A stretch of 37,543 nucleotides of DNA from NCBI GenBank assembly GCA_023539445.1, contig JAKCEW010000008.1:1-37543 (forward strand), written 5' to 3'. Both the position numbers and the translations under genes were made by a program. A model generated the notes under the pieces. The model had not been told where the DNA came from. It saw nothing but the letters and a program-made list of their open reading frames with translations, and made no database searches. Shown piece by piece: positions 15,476 through 22,912 of the stretch. Origin of the DNA: Candidatus Terraquivivens yellowstonensis. Its GTDB lineage: Archaea; Thermoproteota; Nitrososphaeria_A; Caldarchaeales; Wolframiiraptoraceae. The first letter of the stretch is position 1. Each line of letters begins with the position of its first letter.

Positions 15476-17284
15476 ATGGCGGGCAGGACTAATGAGTGTA
15501 GACCTGACATGCGGCTGAGGCAACCGATCGTGGTTGTGCTGGGACATGTCGACCATGGCAAGACGAGCTTGCTCGATAAAATGAGGGGCACACTGGTAGC
15601 TGCAAGGGAGGCTGGCGGGATAACGCAGCACATAGGCGCGAGTCTCTTCCCGCTTGATGCGATAATCTCAACATGTAGGACGTTGCTCGGGGAGATTAAG
15701 GTACAGCTGAAGGTCCCTGGCTTGCTCTTCGTTGATACACCGGGTCATGCGGCCTTCGCAAACTTGAGGAAGAGGGGAGGTTCGATAGCGGACTTGGCAA
15801 TACTCGTCGTTGACGTGATGAAAGGGATACAGGAGCAGACCCTCGAGAGCTTGGAGTTGCTTAAGAGCAGGAAGACACCGTTCGTCGTGGCTGTGAACAA
15901 GATAGACCTGATACCAGGCTGGAAGTCCGTCGAGTATGAGCCCTTCCCTAAAGCGTTCCAGAGGCAAAGTCAAGCCGTAAGGGACGAGCTTGAGCAAAGG
16001 ATCTATGCAATGGTTGGCGAGTTTGCAGGCCTTGGATTTAGGGCAGACATTTACACAAAGATTACGTCATTCGCCACCACGGTCGCTATGGTCCCAGTTA
16101 GTGCCAAGAGCGGTGAAGGCATACCTGATCTGCTCCTAGTACTTTTAGGCCTTGCCCAAGCATTCATGAAAGAACAGCTCACGCTCCACGAAGACGCGCC
16201 GGCGGAGGGTGTTGTGCTGGAGATAACGGAGGAGGAAGGGCTTGGTACGACCGTCAACGCAATAATATATGACGGCATACTAAAGGTCGGTGATAGGATA
16301 GCCCTGCTTGGTCCAGAGGGTGCGTTCACGACAAAAGTCAAAGCCATATTGATGCCGAAACCTCTCGATGAGATGCGGGACCCGAGGGACAGGTTCAAGT
16401 CAGTGGATCATGTCTTGGCAGCCGCGGGTTTAAAACTCGTGGCAGAAGGGTTGGATAGGACATATCCAGGCTCGCCCATATATGTTATTGGCCAGAATGA
16501 GGACGAGATACTGGAGAGGATTACGAAAGAAGTTGGCGAGTTTAGGCTGTTTACGGACAAAATTGGCGTCGTACTTAAGGCAGACACGCTCGGCTCGCTT
16601 GAGGCGGCCGTCAACTTTCTCCGTGAAAGGGGAGTGCAGATAAGGGTTGCCGACATAGGCGAGCTCTCAAAAAGAGACATAGTCGAGGCGGAAGTTGTCA
16701 GGATGAAAGATGAGCTGAGCGGCGTCATTCTAGCATTCAACGTTAAAGTCGACCCGGACCTCGAGCGCGAGGCCAATAGCAGGGGCATCAGGGTCTTCAA
16801 ATCGAACGTGCTTTTTAGACTCGTAGAAGAGTATACAAGTTGGGTGAGGCAAGAAAAGGAGAGAAGAGAGACTGCTCAGTTTGAGTCTCTCACAAAACCT
16901 GGCAAGATAAGGATACTTCCTGGTTATGTGTTCAGGAGGAGCAACCCTGCAATAGTAGGCGTGGAAGTCTTGGGTGGAAGGATTAGGCCAAAGTATGTAC
17001 TGATGAATTCAGAAGGAAAGCATGTTGGTACGATATCGCAGATACAGGACAAAGGCCAGAGCATACCGGAGGCCACCGCAGGCATGAGCGTAGCGATATC
17101 GATGAAGGAACCGATTGTCGGCAGGCATGTGAAGGAAGGTGAGATACTTTACACAGTAATACCGGAAAATGAGGCGCGTTTACTCTTCAAGTCGTTCTCC
17201 AACAGATTAACGGATGACGAGAGGGCAGTACTCGACGAGATAGCCCAGATAATCAGAAAGAACAACCCCCTCTGGGCCAGATAA
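15476..17284 (+). CDS. infB: Translation initiation factor aIF5B
   Basis: GTPase that promotes subunit joining and initiator-tRNA positioning. 602 residues. The GTPase motifs are GHVDHGKT (G1, about residue 25), DTPGHAAF (G3) and NKID (G4). Domain II follows (EGVVLEITEEEGLGTT), then domain III (FRLFTDKIGVVLKADTLGSLEA) and a C-terminal domain IV with YVFRRSNPAIVGVEVLGG. No intein is seen. The start could be ATG 15476 or ATG 15509 (MRLRQPIVVV), the latter closer to typical aIF5B beginnings. It heads an operon with eS6, eS24 and S27ae, a classical archaeal translation cluster. Confidence 0.96.
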   Translation: MAGRTNECRPDMRLRQPIVVVLGHVDHGKTSLLDKMRGTLVAAREAGGITQHIGASLFPLDAIISTCRTLLGEIKVQLKVPGLLFVDTPGHAAFANLRKRGGSIADLAILVVDVMKGIQEQTLESLELLKSRKTPFVVAVNKIDLIPGWKSVEYEPFPKAFQRQSQAVRDELEQRIYAMVGEFAGLGFRADIYTKITSFATTVAMVPVSAKSGEGIPDLLLVLLGLAQAFMKEQLTLHEDAPAEGVVLEITEEEGLGTTVNAIIYDGILKVGDRIALLGPEGAFTTKVKAILMPKPLDEMRDPRDRFKSVDHVLAAAGLKLVAEGLDRTYPGSPIYVIGQNEDEILERITKEVGEFRLFTDKIGVVLKADTLGSLEAAVNFLRERGVQIRVADIGELSKRDIVEAEVVRMKDELSGVILAFNVKVDPDLEREANSRGIRVFKSNVLFRLVEEYTSWVRQEKERRETAQFESLTKPGKIRILPGYVFRRSNPAIVGVEVLGGRIRPKYVLMNSEGKHVGTISQIQDKGQSIPEATAGMSVAISMKEPIVGRHVKEGEILYTVIPENEARLLFKSFSNRLTDDERAVLDEIAQIIRKNNPLWAR

Positions 17285-17325
17285 TTGAGACTTATTAAGA
17301 ACCTATTAATTGACGGGTATAAACC

Positions 17326-17332
17326 GGAGGTG
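17326..17332 (+). promoter_or_regulatory. Ribosome binding site for eS6
   Basis: GGAGGTG, a full match to the archaeal anti-Shine-Dalgarno, lies 5 bases before the TTG at 17338 and fixes that non-ATG start. A possible TATA (CTTATTAAGA, 17291-17300) upstream could provide an internal promoter. Confidence 0.7.
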
Positions 17333-17337
17333 CCTCG

Positions 17338-17748
17338 TTGTCCGAGAAGAAGGCCGGTCCTAGGCTCGTCCTGTCTGATCCGTCCACAGGTAAGGCGCAA
17401 ACAATTCAGCTGACACCACAACAGTTTTCGCTATTCATAGGAAAAAAGATAGGTGATGAGTTGGACGGCTCGATATTGGGCAAGTCGGGTTTCAAAATTA
17501 AGATAACAGGCGGTACAGACGTTGACGGTTTTCCTATGAGGCCAGATGTGAGTGGCCCAAGAAAAGTGAGGGTGCTTCTTTCTGGAGGTGTCGGCTTCCA
17601 TCCGAGGGAGAAGCCACCCTCCAAGAGAAAGAAGAAGAGGAACAGGAGAAGGAAGAAGGGTCTTAGGAAAAGGGTGACGGTGAGGGGAAACATGATAAGC
17701 GATGCGATTGCGCAAATAAACGCGGTCCTAATACCTGTGAGTGGGTGA
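17338..17748 (+). CDS. rps6e: Ribosomal protein eS6 (S6e)
   Basis: 136-residue small-subunit protein. The S6e core is visible in SDPSTGKAQTIQL, IGKKIGDELDGS, FKITGGTDVDGFPMRPDV with KI before the glycine turn, and SGGVGFHPREK. A very basic tail (SKRKKKRNRRRKKGLRKR) matches archaeal S6e rRNA-binding segments. The TTG start follows a perfect GGAGGTG. Its 3' end contains the GGTGAT ribosome binding site for eS24, so translation is coupled. Confidence 0.95.
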   Translation: MSEKKAGPRLVLSDPSTGKAQTIQLTPQQFSLFIGKKIGDELDGSILGKSGFKIKITGGTDVDGFPMRPDVSGPRKVRVLLSGGVGFHPREKPPSKRKKKRNRRRKKGLRKRVTVRGNMISDAIAQINAVLIPVSG

Positions 17749-17753
17749 TGCTT

Positions 17754-18056
17754 ATGGCTAAGATATCAATCTTATCAGAATCCTACAACAAGTTGCTTCA
17801 CAGAAAAGACATCCAGATGCTAGTTGATTATGATGGAGCGACACCCAAGAGGGCTGAACTTTTGAAGCTCATAGCGGAACACCTAAAGGCATCGGAGGAC
17901 AGAATAGCGATCATCAAAATGGAGAGCCTTTTTGGGCAGCATAGACTCTCGGTACATTGCCACGTTTATGACACCGTAGAGGACATGAAAAAGTATGAAA
18001 GGGAATACGTTTTAAAGAGGCAGCAGGAGGTGGAGGCCTCTGGGAAGACAGGCTAA
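17754..18056 (+). CDS. rps24e: Ribosomal protein eS24 (S24e)
   Basis: 100-residue small-subunit protein with the S24e signature (ISILSESYNKLLHRKDIQMLVDYDGATPKR and FGQHRLSVHCHVYDT). The ATG at 17754 is chosen because GGTGAT at 17744-17749 sits before it with a GCTT spacer, exactly as before the gene at 7696; ATG 17748 and TTG/GTG codons just upstream lie inside the site. Its C-terminal codons contain the GGAGGTG site and first codons of S27ae, an overlap of 17 bases. Confidence 0.95.
   Translation: MAKISILSESYNKLLHRKDIQMLVDYDGATPKRAELLKLIAEHLKASEDRIAIIKMESLFGQHRLSVHCHVYDTVEDMKKYEREYVLKRQQEVEASGKTG
18026..18032 (+). promoter_or_regulatory. Ribosome binding site for S27ae
   Basis: GGAGGTG inside the end of the eS24 gene, 7 bases before a CTG codon at 18040. 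It is the same sequence used before eS6 and supports CTG as the S27ae start. Confidence 0.6.
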
Positions 18057-18222
18057 GCTTTGGAAAAAGTACAAGCTTGAGGGGAACACCCTGACGAAGA
18101 GCGTCCTGTTCTGTCCAAGGTGCGGAAAAGGCTACGTAATGGCCGAGCATGCCGACAGGTACACGTGCGGGAACTGCCACTACACGGAGTTTAAGAGTAA
18201 GGGCGAAGTGAAGAAGACCTAA
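18040..18222 (+). CDS. rps27ae: Ribosomal protein S27ae (eS31), apparent CTG start
   Basis: 60-residue zinc-ribbon protein of the small subunit. The frame reads GRQAKLWKKYKLEGN, then CPRCGKGYVMAEHADRYTCGNCHYTEFK with the C-x2-C...C-x2-C zinc site, and ends KKT-stop. Between the upstream in-frame stop (18013-18015) and the first cysteine there is no ATG, GTG or TTG. The CTG at 18040 is correctly spaced from GGAGGTG and gives the normal archaeal N-terminus. Alternatives are a different non-standard codon or frameshifting from eS24, both less likely. It closes the aIF5B-eS6-eS24 operon. Confidence 0.85.
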   Translation: MGRQAKLWKKYKLEGNTLTKSVLFCPRCGKGYVMAEHADRYTCGNCHYTEFKSKGEVKKT

Positions 18223-18224
18223 AA

Positions 18225-18785
18225 TTATTCCCTCTTGATGCTTCTTAGCATTGCGCATATTTCCCGCTTCTTATCTTCTGTGACCTCGACAGCTACCACG
18301 CCGACACTTGGCTGACCATACACGACCATCGATCCCAACGGAGCTAGCACGATGGCAGGGAGTGTCAGCAAATCTTCTTCACCTTCAACGTAAACCACAG
18401 CTCTCTTCCCAGAGCGAATCGCTTCCTTTAACGCATTCGCAGCATCGGTGGATATCGTACCTGCGGGGTTCTTCGTAAAAACCTGAAAGGCACTTTCATC
18501 CGTGAACTTCTCTGAAAGCTTTCTCTCAACTCTTCCATCAACTACGTAGATGTCCGCATGAATACCGATCCTGCTCAGCTCCTTCGCGGAGAAATCACCA
18601 ACGATTATCAACATCGTTGGCTTCCTTTCCCGTATGTATTCGGCGAGTCTTTCGGTCGTTTCTGGTGGTTTACCCTCGAAAAGCTTGCCCAGAGGCTTCC
18701 TAACCTTCTCCTTAGCATCCTCGCTGAAGATTATTTCCTCATCGAATCGATAGTCTGACATATTGCGCGGACTCCAGAACGGCAT
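18225..18785 (-). CDS. GTP-dependent dephospho-CoA kinase (DUF359 family)
   Basis: Last step of archaeal CoA biosynthesis: phosphorylation of dephospho-CoA using GTP. The family blocks are KPLGKLFEG near the N-terminus, IVGDFSAKELSRIGI, IYVVDGRVERK and the C-terminal VEGEEDLLTLPAIVLAPLGSMVVYGQPSVGVV. The frame is open to 18833, but an A/T-rich TATA-like stretch at about 18815-18830 would lie inside that extension, so ATG 18785 (186 residues) or ATG 18761 is preferred. It follows the 2-oxoacid:ferredoxin oxidoreductase genes on the same strand, a logical pairing because those enzymes consume CoA. It converges with S27ae. Confidence 0.9.
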   Translation of the reverse strand: MPFWSPRNMSDYRFDEEIIFSEDAKEKVRKPLGKLFEGKPPETTERLAEYIRERKPTMLIIVGDFSAKELSRIGIHADIYVVDGRVERKLSEKFTDESAFQVFTKNPAGTISTDAANALKEAIRSGKRAVVYVEGEEDLLTLPAIVLAPLGSMVVYGQPSVGVVAVEVTEDKKREICAMLRSIKRE

Positions 18786-18873
18786 CGCTGCCGAGTTGTC
18801 ATCTTGCGATTTTGTAAAAATAAAGCTTTCCATTATGTTGCTAGATGGTCATTCTCAAAGCACCACCAATATC

Positions 18874-19419
18874 TCAGACAATCACTCCACTTTCCTTGGC
18901 GTACCTAACGCCTTCCATGAAGATCCTCTCATTAAGCTCTACAGCTTTTGGGAACGTCTTTTTTATCACATTAAGCAGGGACTCATGCTTCACGATTTTG
19001 GTAATCTCTGAGAAAGCTCCGAGCATCATGATGTTCGCGACTAACCTCCTTCCGAGTTGCTCGGCTACCTTGGTAGCGGGAAGCCCCACCATATTTATTC
19101 CCTTAACCTTAGACACATCCACAAGCCCGCTGTCGTATATGAGTAGCTTTTTCGGTGCCCTGCCTTCATTAAAACTCCTATCCAAACCCTCCTGAGACAT
19201 AACAATCAGTACATCCGGTTTTGTAATTAGTGGAAAGTCTATTGGCTCGTCCGATATCACAACGTCAGCTCTCGACCAGCCGCCGATTTGTTCCGGCCCA
19301 TAGGCCACGGTTAACGCAGCATCCTTTCCCTCCAAAACCGCGGCCTCCCCGAGTATCTGTCCGCCCCTGATTATGCCCTGACCGCCGAAACCAAACAGGC
19401 TTATGTCCCACCTGACCAT
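18874..19419 (-). CDS. korC: 2-oxoacid:ferredoxin oxidoreductase, gamma subunit (first enzyme)
   Basis: 181-residue gamma domain with the N-terminal glycine motif FGFGGQGIIRGGQILGEAA and YGPEQIGGWSRADVVISDEPID, both typical of 2-oxoglutarate-type (Kor) gamma subunits. It helps bind CoA and assemble the complex. It lies one base beyond the beta-subunit stop, so the genes are tightly coupled. Substrate cannot be fixed from sequence; 2-oxoglutarate is the best family-based guess. Confidence 0.9.
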   Translation of the reverse strand: MVRWDISLFGFGGQGIIRGGQILGEAAVLEGKDAALTVAYGPEQIGGWSRADVVISDEPIDFPLITKPDVLIVMSQEGLDRSFNEGRAPKKLLIYDSGLVDVSKVKGINMVGLPATKVAEQLGRRLVANIMMLGAFSEITKIVKHESLLNVIKKTFPKAVELNERIFMEGVRYAKESGVIV

Positions 19420-19420
19420 A

Positions 19421-20272
19421 CTACTTCCTCTCCTCCCTGACGGACTCTACCAATTTTCTCCACATGTCGTTATATGATGGTTTTTCTTTATGAACGAAGT
19501 TTCCTACGATTATCGGCTTGCCGGACCTCAGGTCTATATCAACTGTCCTAAGGTCGGCTTCATGGTTTATGACGCTCATCTTCTTAAAATATCTCATCAT
19601 CTCGAGGCCCGTTGGAAAGTTATTATCCCTGCCGTAATGTGTCGGGCATGGTGATAGAACCTCTATGAACGCAAGGCCATTTACTTTCATTGCCTTAAGC
19701 ATCGCATCAATCAATTGATTTACATGGAAAGTCGTCCACCTTGCGACGAAAGGAGCGCCAAGCGAGGCGACCAGAAGAGGTAGGTTGAAGGGATTGTCTA
19801 TCGTACCGTAAGGAGCGGAAGTTGCCTTGGAGCCTGCGGGTGTTGTGGCCCCATGCTGTCCGCCAGTCATACCGTAAATAAAGTTGTTGATTAGCACGAC
19901 GTTGATGTCGTGGTTCCTCCTGATAGTATGTATGAAGTGGTTTCCGCCTATAGTAACTAAGTCACCGTCACCGGCTATTACCGTTATCTCAAGTTCTGGC
20001 TTCACGAGGTTCATACCTATCGCGAAAGGTAGTGCTCTACCATGCGTGGTATGGTAAGAGTCGATGTTCACGTAACCCGGAAGCCTTGAGGAGCAGCCTA
20101 TACCAGACACGACTACGTGCCTTTCGGGTGGTATGCCGCTCCTTTTTATCGCCTTGATATAACACTTCATCACTATTCCTATCCCACAACCAGGACACCA
20201 TATGTGTGGCATCCTGTCTGTCCTTATCAGATCGTCATCAGGGTGCTCCGTAGCTAAAACTTCCTTAGGCAT
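19421..20272 (-). CDS. korB: 2-oxoacid:ferredoxin oxidoreductase, beta subunit (first enzyme)
   Basis: TPP-binding subunit. HIWCPGCGIGIVM near residues 23-35 carries cysteines of the proximal 4Fe-4S cluster, and AGDGDLVTIGGNHFIHTIRRN followed by NNFIYGMTGGQ is the TPP/Mg binding region. 283 residues. The start is set at ATG 20272 by GGTGA just upstream; an open extension to 20332 overlaps the alpha gene and lacks family similarity. It couples to the alpha subunit gene with a 4-base gap. Confidence 0.93.
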   Translation of the reverse strand: MPKEVLATEHPDDDLIRTDRMPHIWCPGCGIGIVMKCYIKAIKRSGIPPERHVVVSGIGCSSRLPGYVNIDSYHTTHGRALPFAIGMNLVKPELEITVIAGDGDLVTIGGNHFIHTIRRNHDINVVLINNFIYGMTGGQHGATTPAGSKATSAPYGTIDNPFNLPLLVASLGAPFVARWTTFHVNQLIDAMLKAMKVNGLAFIEVLSPCPTHYGRDNNFPTGLEMMRYFKKMSVINHEADLRTVDIDLRSGKPIIVGNFVHKEKPSYNDMWRKLVESVREERK

Positions 20273-20276
20273 ACTC

Positions 20277-21425
20277 TCACCTCGAGACGGCCCTAATCGT
20301 ATCGAGTATGACGTCCGGTGTCGGCACCGCACCGGGAGCCCAACTTAAACCGACAACAAGACACTCAGCAGCCTCTTTTACTGGATGAATCATCTGACCC
20401 ATATTTATCTCAGGAACTATGATCACCTTAGCCTGCTCGCTTACCTCCCTGACGATCTCGTCCGGAAACGGCCATGCTGTTATTAGCCTCAGCATGCCAG
20501 CCTTGATCCCTTCGGACCTTGCCATCTTCACTGCTTGATATGCCGGCCTGGATGTTATACCGTAGGTTATTATGATCGTGTCAGCATCATCCAGCATGAA
20601 ACGCTCCACCTCCCATATCTTCTTAGCGTTGTTTCTGACTTTCGATACCAGATGCTTTACACACCAAGTCGAAACCTCGTGCGTATAATACGGGTAACCC
20701 CTTTCGTCGTGTGTCAGACCAGTGACGTGTACCCTGTATCCCATACCAGCCAGCGCCATAGGCGGTACCTCATACCTTGAGTCAAACGGCTTAAAGTCTG
20801 GAATGCTCGGCGGAACGTTAGGCAACTTCCTATTCACTATCTTTATCTCCTCATGCGGAGGTACAACTAATGAGCCATACATATGGCTGATAACTTGGTC
20901 GGACATCAAGATAACTGGTTGTCTGTATTCTTCTGATGTATTGAAGGCTTTTATCGTAAGATCGAACATCTCTTGAACGCTGTTCGGGACGTATACTATG
21001 GCCTCATAATCTCCATGCGAGCCCCACTTAGCCTGCATCATGTCGCCTTGACCGACCAGCGTCGGTATGCCAGTGCTCGGACCTCCTCTCTGGACGTTCA
21101 CGATGACGCAAGGCGTTTCAGTCATCATACCAAATCCTATGCCCTCTTGCATGAGCGAAAAACCGGGGCCGGACGTAGCTGTCATAGACTTTGCGCCGGC
21201 ATTCGACGCGCCCAGTACCGCCATTATGCTGGCTATCTCATCTTCCATCTGTATGAAGTGGCCGCCGACCTGCGGAAGCCTGTAGCTCATCCACTCTAAA
21301 ATCTCGCTGGATGGTGTTATTGGGTATCCGGCAAAAAACCTGCAACCCGCTATTAGAGCGGCTTCAGCGCAGGCGATGTTTCCCTGCATGAAGTACTTTC
21401 CTGGAGGGAGCAGACCTTCCGTCAT
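20277..21425 (-). CDS. korA: 2-oxoacid:ferredoxin oxidoreductase, alpha subunit (first enzyme)
   Basis: 382-residue pyrimidine-domain subunit. GKYFMQGNIACAEAALIAGCRFFAGYPITPSSEI is the conserved alpha N-terminus, with YPITPSSE contacting substrate and TPP. The transketolase-like C-terminal domain includes IIITYGITSRPAYQAV and IIVPEINMGQM. The ATG at 21425 (or 21428, overlapping the ferredoxin stop) follows GAGGTG. The open frame to 21476 runs into the upstream gene and is not needed. The Kor-like rather than Por-like N-terminus distinguishes it from the second enzyme at 23752. Confidence 0.93.
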   Translation of the reverse strand: MTEGLLPPGKYFMQGNIACAEAALIAGCRFFAGYPITPSSEILEWMSYRLPQVGGHFIQMEDEIASIMAVLGASNAGAKSMTATSGPGFSLMQEGIGFGMMTETPCVIVNVQRGGPSTGIPTLVGQGDMMQAKWGSHGDYEAIVYVPNSVQEMFDLTIKAFNTSEEYRQPVILMSDQVISHMYGSLVVPPHEEIKIVNRKLPNVPPSIPDFKPFDSRYEVPPMALAGMGYRVHVTGLTHDERGYPYYTHEVSTWCVKHLVSKVRNNAKKIWEVERFMLDDADTIIITYGITSRPAYQAVKMARSEGIKAGMLRLITAWPFPDEIVREVSEQAKVIIVPEINMGQMIHPVKEAAECLVVGLSWAPGAVPTPDVILDTIRAVSR

Positions 21426-21712
21426 CATTCCACCTCTTTTATAAATATCGCAAAATCTGGACAGAGCAACTCGCACATCTTACAAGCGGTGCAAGAATCC
21501 TCCTTACCGGGTTTGACTCTTGGGTAATGAAAACCCTTGTAGTTTATATTCTCCGACTTTTCTAGGACTGATTGTGGACAGAACTCAATACAATACATAC
21601 ATTCCTTACATCTGTTGGGTATAATATAGACGATGCCCCTCCGACGGCCCTTAGGGACCCCTACGCTCGGAGCCCCCTGCTCCAAAACCGGGCTTTCTTG
21701 ATGTTCGTACAA
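21425..21712 (-). CDS. korD: 2-oxoacid:ferredoxin oxidoreductase, ferredoxin-like delta subunit (first enzyme)
   Basis: 95 residues with two 4Fe-4S motifs: CKECMYCIEFCP and CTACKMCELLCP. It would pass electrons from the TPP subunit to ferredoxin. The start TTG at 21712 heads the leftward D-A-B-C operon. An A/T-rich region at about 21724-21760 supplies the promoter, shared back to back with the putative regulator. The N-terminal 20 residues before the first strand are variable and low in similarity. Confidence 0.9.
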   Translation of the reverse strand: MYEHQESPVLEQGAPSVGVPKGRRRGIVYIIPNRCKECMYCIEFCPQSVLEKSENINYKGFHYPRVKPGKEDSCTACKMCELLCPDFAIFIKEVE

Positions 21713-21776
21713 AATTGTGTTCCCAATAATTTTATCTGCAATTTCCTACTAAAAAATTTAATTTGTCAAATATACG
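21713..21776. promoter_or_regulatory. Divergent promoter between first oxidoreductase operon and putative regulator
   Basis: 64 very A/T-rich bases. TTTAATTT-type elements occur on both strands near 21748-21762, about 20-27 bases before the ATG at 21777 and about 40 before the TTG at 21712. The inverted repeat at 21788-21808 follows directly. Confidence 0.5.
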
Positions 21777-22823
21777 ATGTTAAGCTTATATTACACAGCG
21801 TGTAATATTGTATTGAAATTGAGGAAAAATAGCGCATTTAGAGGACTTTTTGTCCTTCTCGAGAACTTTTTCCCCCTTCAGTGGAGCGAAAACGCATACA
21901 TCTACAACCCACCCTTCACATTATTCAAGATGAATAACTCGGTAATCCTTGGTTTAGATCCTCTTTACGACCCGGCCGTAGAGCATGCGCTAGGCAATAT
22001 TGGTGTAAAACTTAGCCAAGATAACTCTTACTTTTTGTTAATACCCCCCGTTCAAAAAACCCTCATGATGTTTGACTGGTTTGTAAGGCGTAGCTGGCAC
22101 AAAGCGGAATACACCGTAGCTTGGTCTATACTAAACTTGATGAAGGGCGCGCCGGAGTGTAGCCTAAACATCGAGCAGATATGCGAGCGGAGCGGTCTCG
22201 ATCAGATAACATGTATGAAGGTTCTAAGCTCATTCGGCATTAAAATGAAAGATGATGATTCAATCACCGTCCCGAGGGGAAAAATCTCATCGATAATCGA
22301 GGAGCTAGTACGCGCATTGCCGAGCTGGATCGAAGAGAGCGTCATGGACTTTATTTGCTCTAATGTAAACGTTTCCGCATCAGATGTCCACTCCTACCTA
22401 TCGTACTATGGCATAAGCCCGAGCATGACGTATAAGATACTAAGGAAGCTAAAGTCCGAAGGCTGCATTAAAGTGGTGAGACATGTAAGGGTGAAGTCGA
22501 AGGGACCTATGCGTGAGCTAATGTCTTCCGATTGTAGAAACTGCTTCTTCGGTTACTCATCCTCCATCAACTGCTTTAAATCATGTTTCTACCAGCTTGA
22601 GAAGTTGGTAGAAAAACTGATTGGTAGGCCGATGAAGGTGCATGAAGTTGAAGAACTCTATCGAGAGATTAGCAAGCTACCTTTTAGCGAGAAAACATTA
22701 AGGTCTGTTAACAAGGCATTGATACTTGCACTACAGTTCTCAGAGATGTCAAAAGAAAAGAATGTCGCAACAGTCCTTCGCAAATTGGGTGCAACTTTAG
22801 ACTTTAAAATGCTCGGTATATAG
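21777..22823 (+). CDS. Unrecognised protein with HTH-like segments and a four-cysteine cluster (putative regulator)
   Basis: 348 residues from the ATG at 21777; TTG starts at 21813/21819 would shorten it by 12-14. I do not recognise the family. Two winged-helix-like segments are visible: about 110-165 (SLNIEQICERSGLDQITCMKVLSS) and about 183-243 (SASDVHSYLSYYGISPSMTY, then a basic KVVRHVRVKSKG wing). Next come four cysteines, C253-x2-C256-x9-C266-x3-C270, able to bind an Fe-S cluster or zinc, and a helical C-terminus that may dimerise. No membrane segments. It sits alone between two oppositely directed ferredoxin oxidoreductase operons. A redox- or metabolite-sensing regulator is inferred from architecture and position. 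Confidence 0.7.
   Translation: MLSLYYTACNIVLKLRKNSAFRGLFVLLENFFPLQWSENAYIYNPPFTLFKMNNSVILGLDPLYDPAVEHALGNIGVKLSQDNSYFLLIPPVQKTLMMFDWFVRRSWHKAEYTVAWSILNLMKGAPECSLNIEQICERSGLDQITCMKVLSSFGIKMKDDDSITVPRGKISSIIEELVRALPSWIEESVMDFICSNVNVSASDVHSYLSYYGISPSMTYKILRKLKSEGCIKVVRHVRVKSKGPMRELMSSDCRNCFFGYSSSINCFKSCFYQLEKLVEKLIGRPMKVHEVEELYREISKLPFSEKTLRSVNKALILALQFSEMSKEKNVATVLRKLGATLDFKMLGI
21788..21808. repeat. Inverted repeat, 9-base arms, 3-base spacer (candidate operator)
   Basis: Left arm ATATTACAC (21788-21796), spacer AGC, right arm GTGTAATAT (21800-21808); the arms are perfect complements. If the adjacent gene starts at the TTG at 21813 or 21819 rather than the ATG at 21777, the repeat is a non-coding site just before the start codon, as expected for autoregulation. 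Confidence 0.6.
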
Positions 22824-22912
22824 CTTTCGTCAAATTCTTTAGCATAAAGTATTTATTGAAAAACATCACATAACAAAGATATAGTGAAGTATAGGTTTCG
22901 TAGGCGATCGAA
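22824..22912 (+). promoter_or_regulatory. Promoter region of the second oxidoreductase operon
   Basis: A/T-rich stretch with TATA-like candidates around 22848-22856 and 22880-22886. GGCGA shortly before the TTG at 22913 is spaced like the GGTGA sites of other genes here. I see no copy of the 21788 inverted repeat. Confidence 0.4.

Noticed and set aside
15395-15631. N-terminal extension of the Kae1 frame
   Set aside because: It overlaps the divergent aIF5B start, has no family similarity, and the conserved Kae1 N-terminus begins a few codons after the TTG at 15394.
20273-20332. Longer start for the KorB frame (60 extra bases)
   Set aside because: Overlaps the alpha-subunit gene; GGTGA before ATG 20272 gives a family-consistent start.
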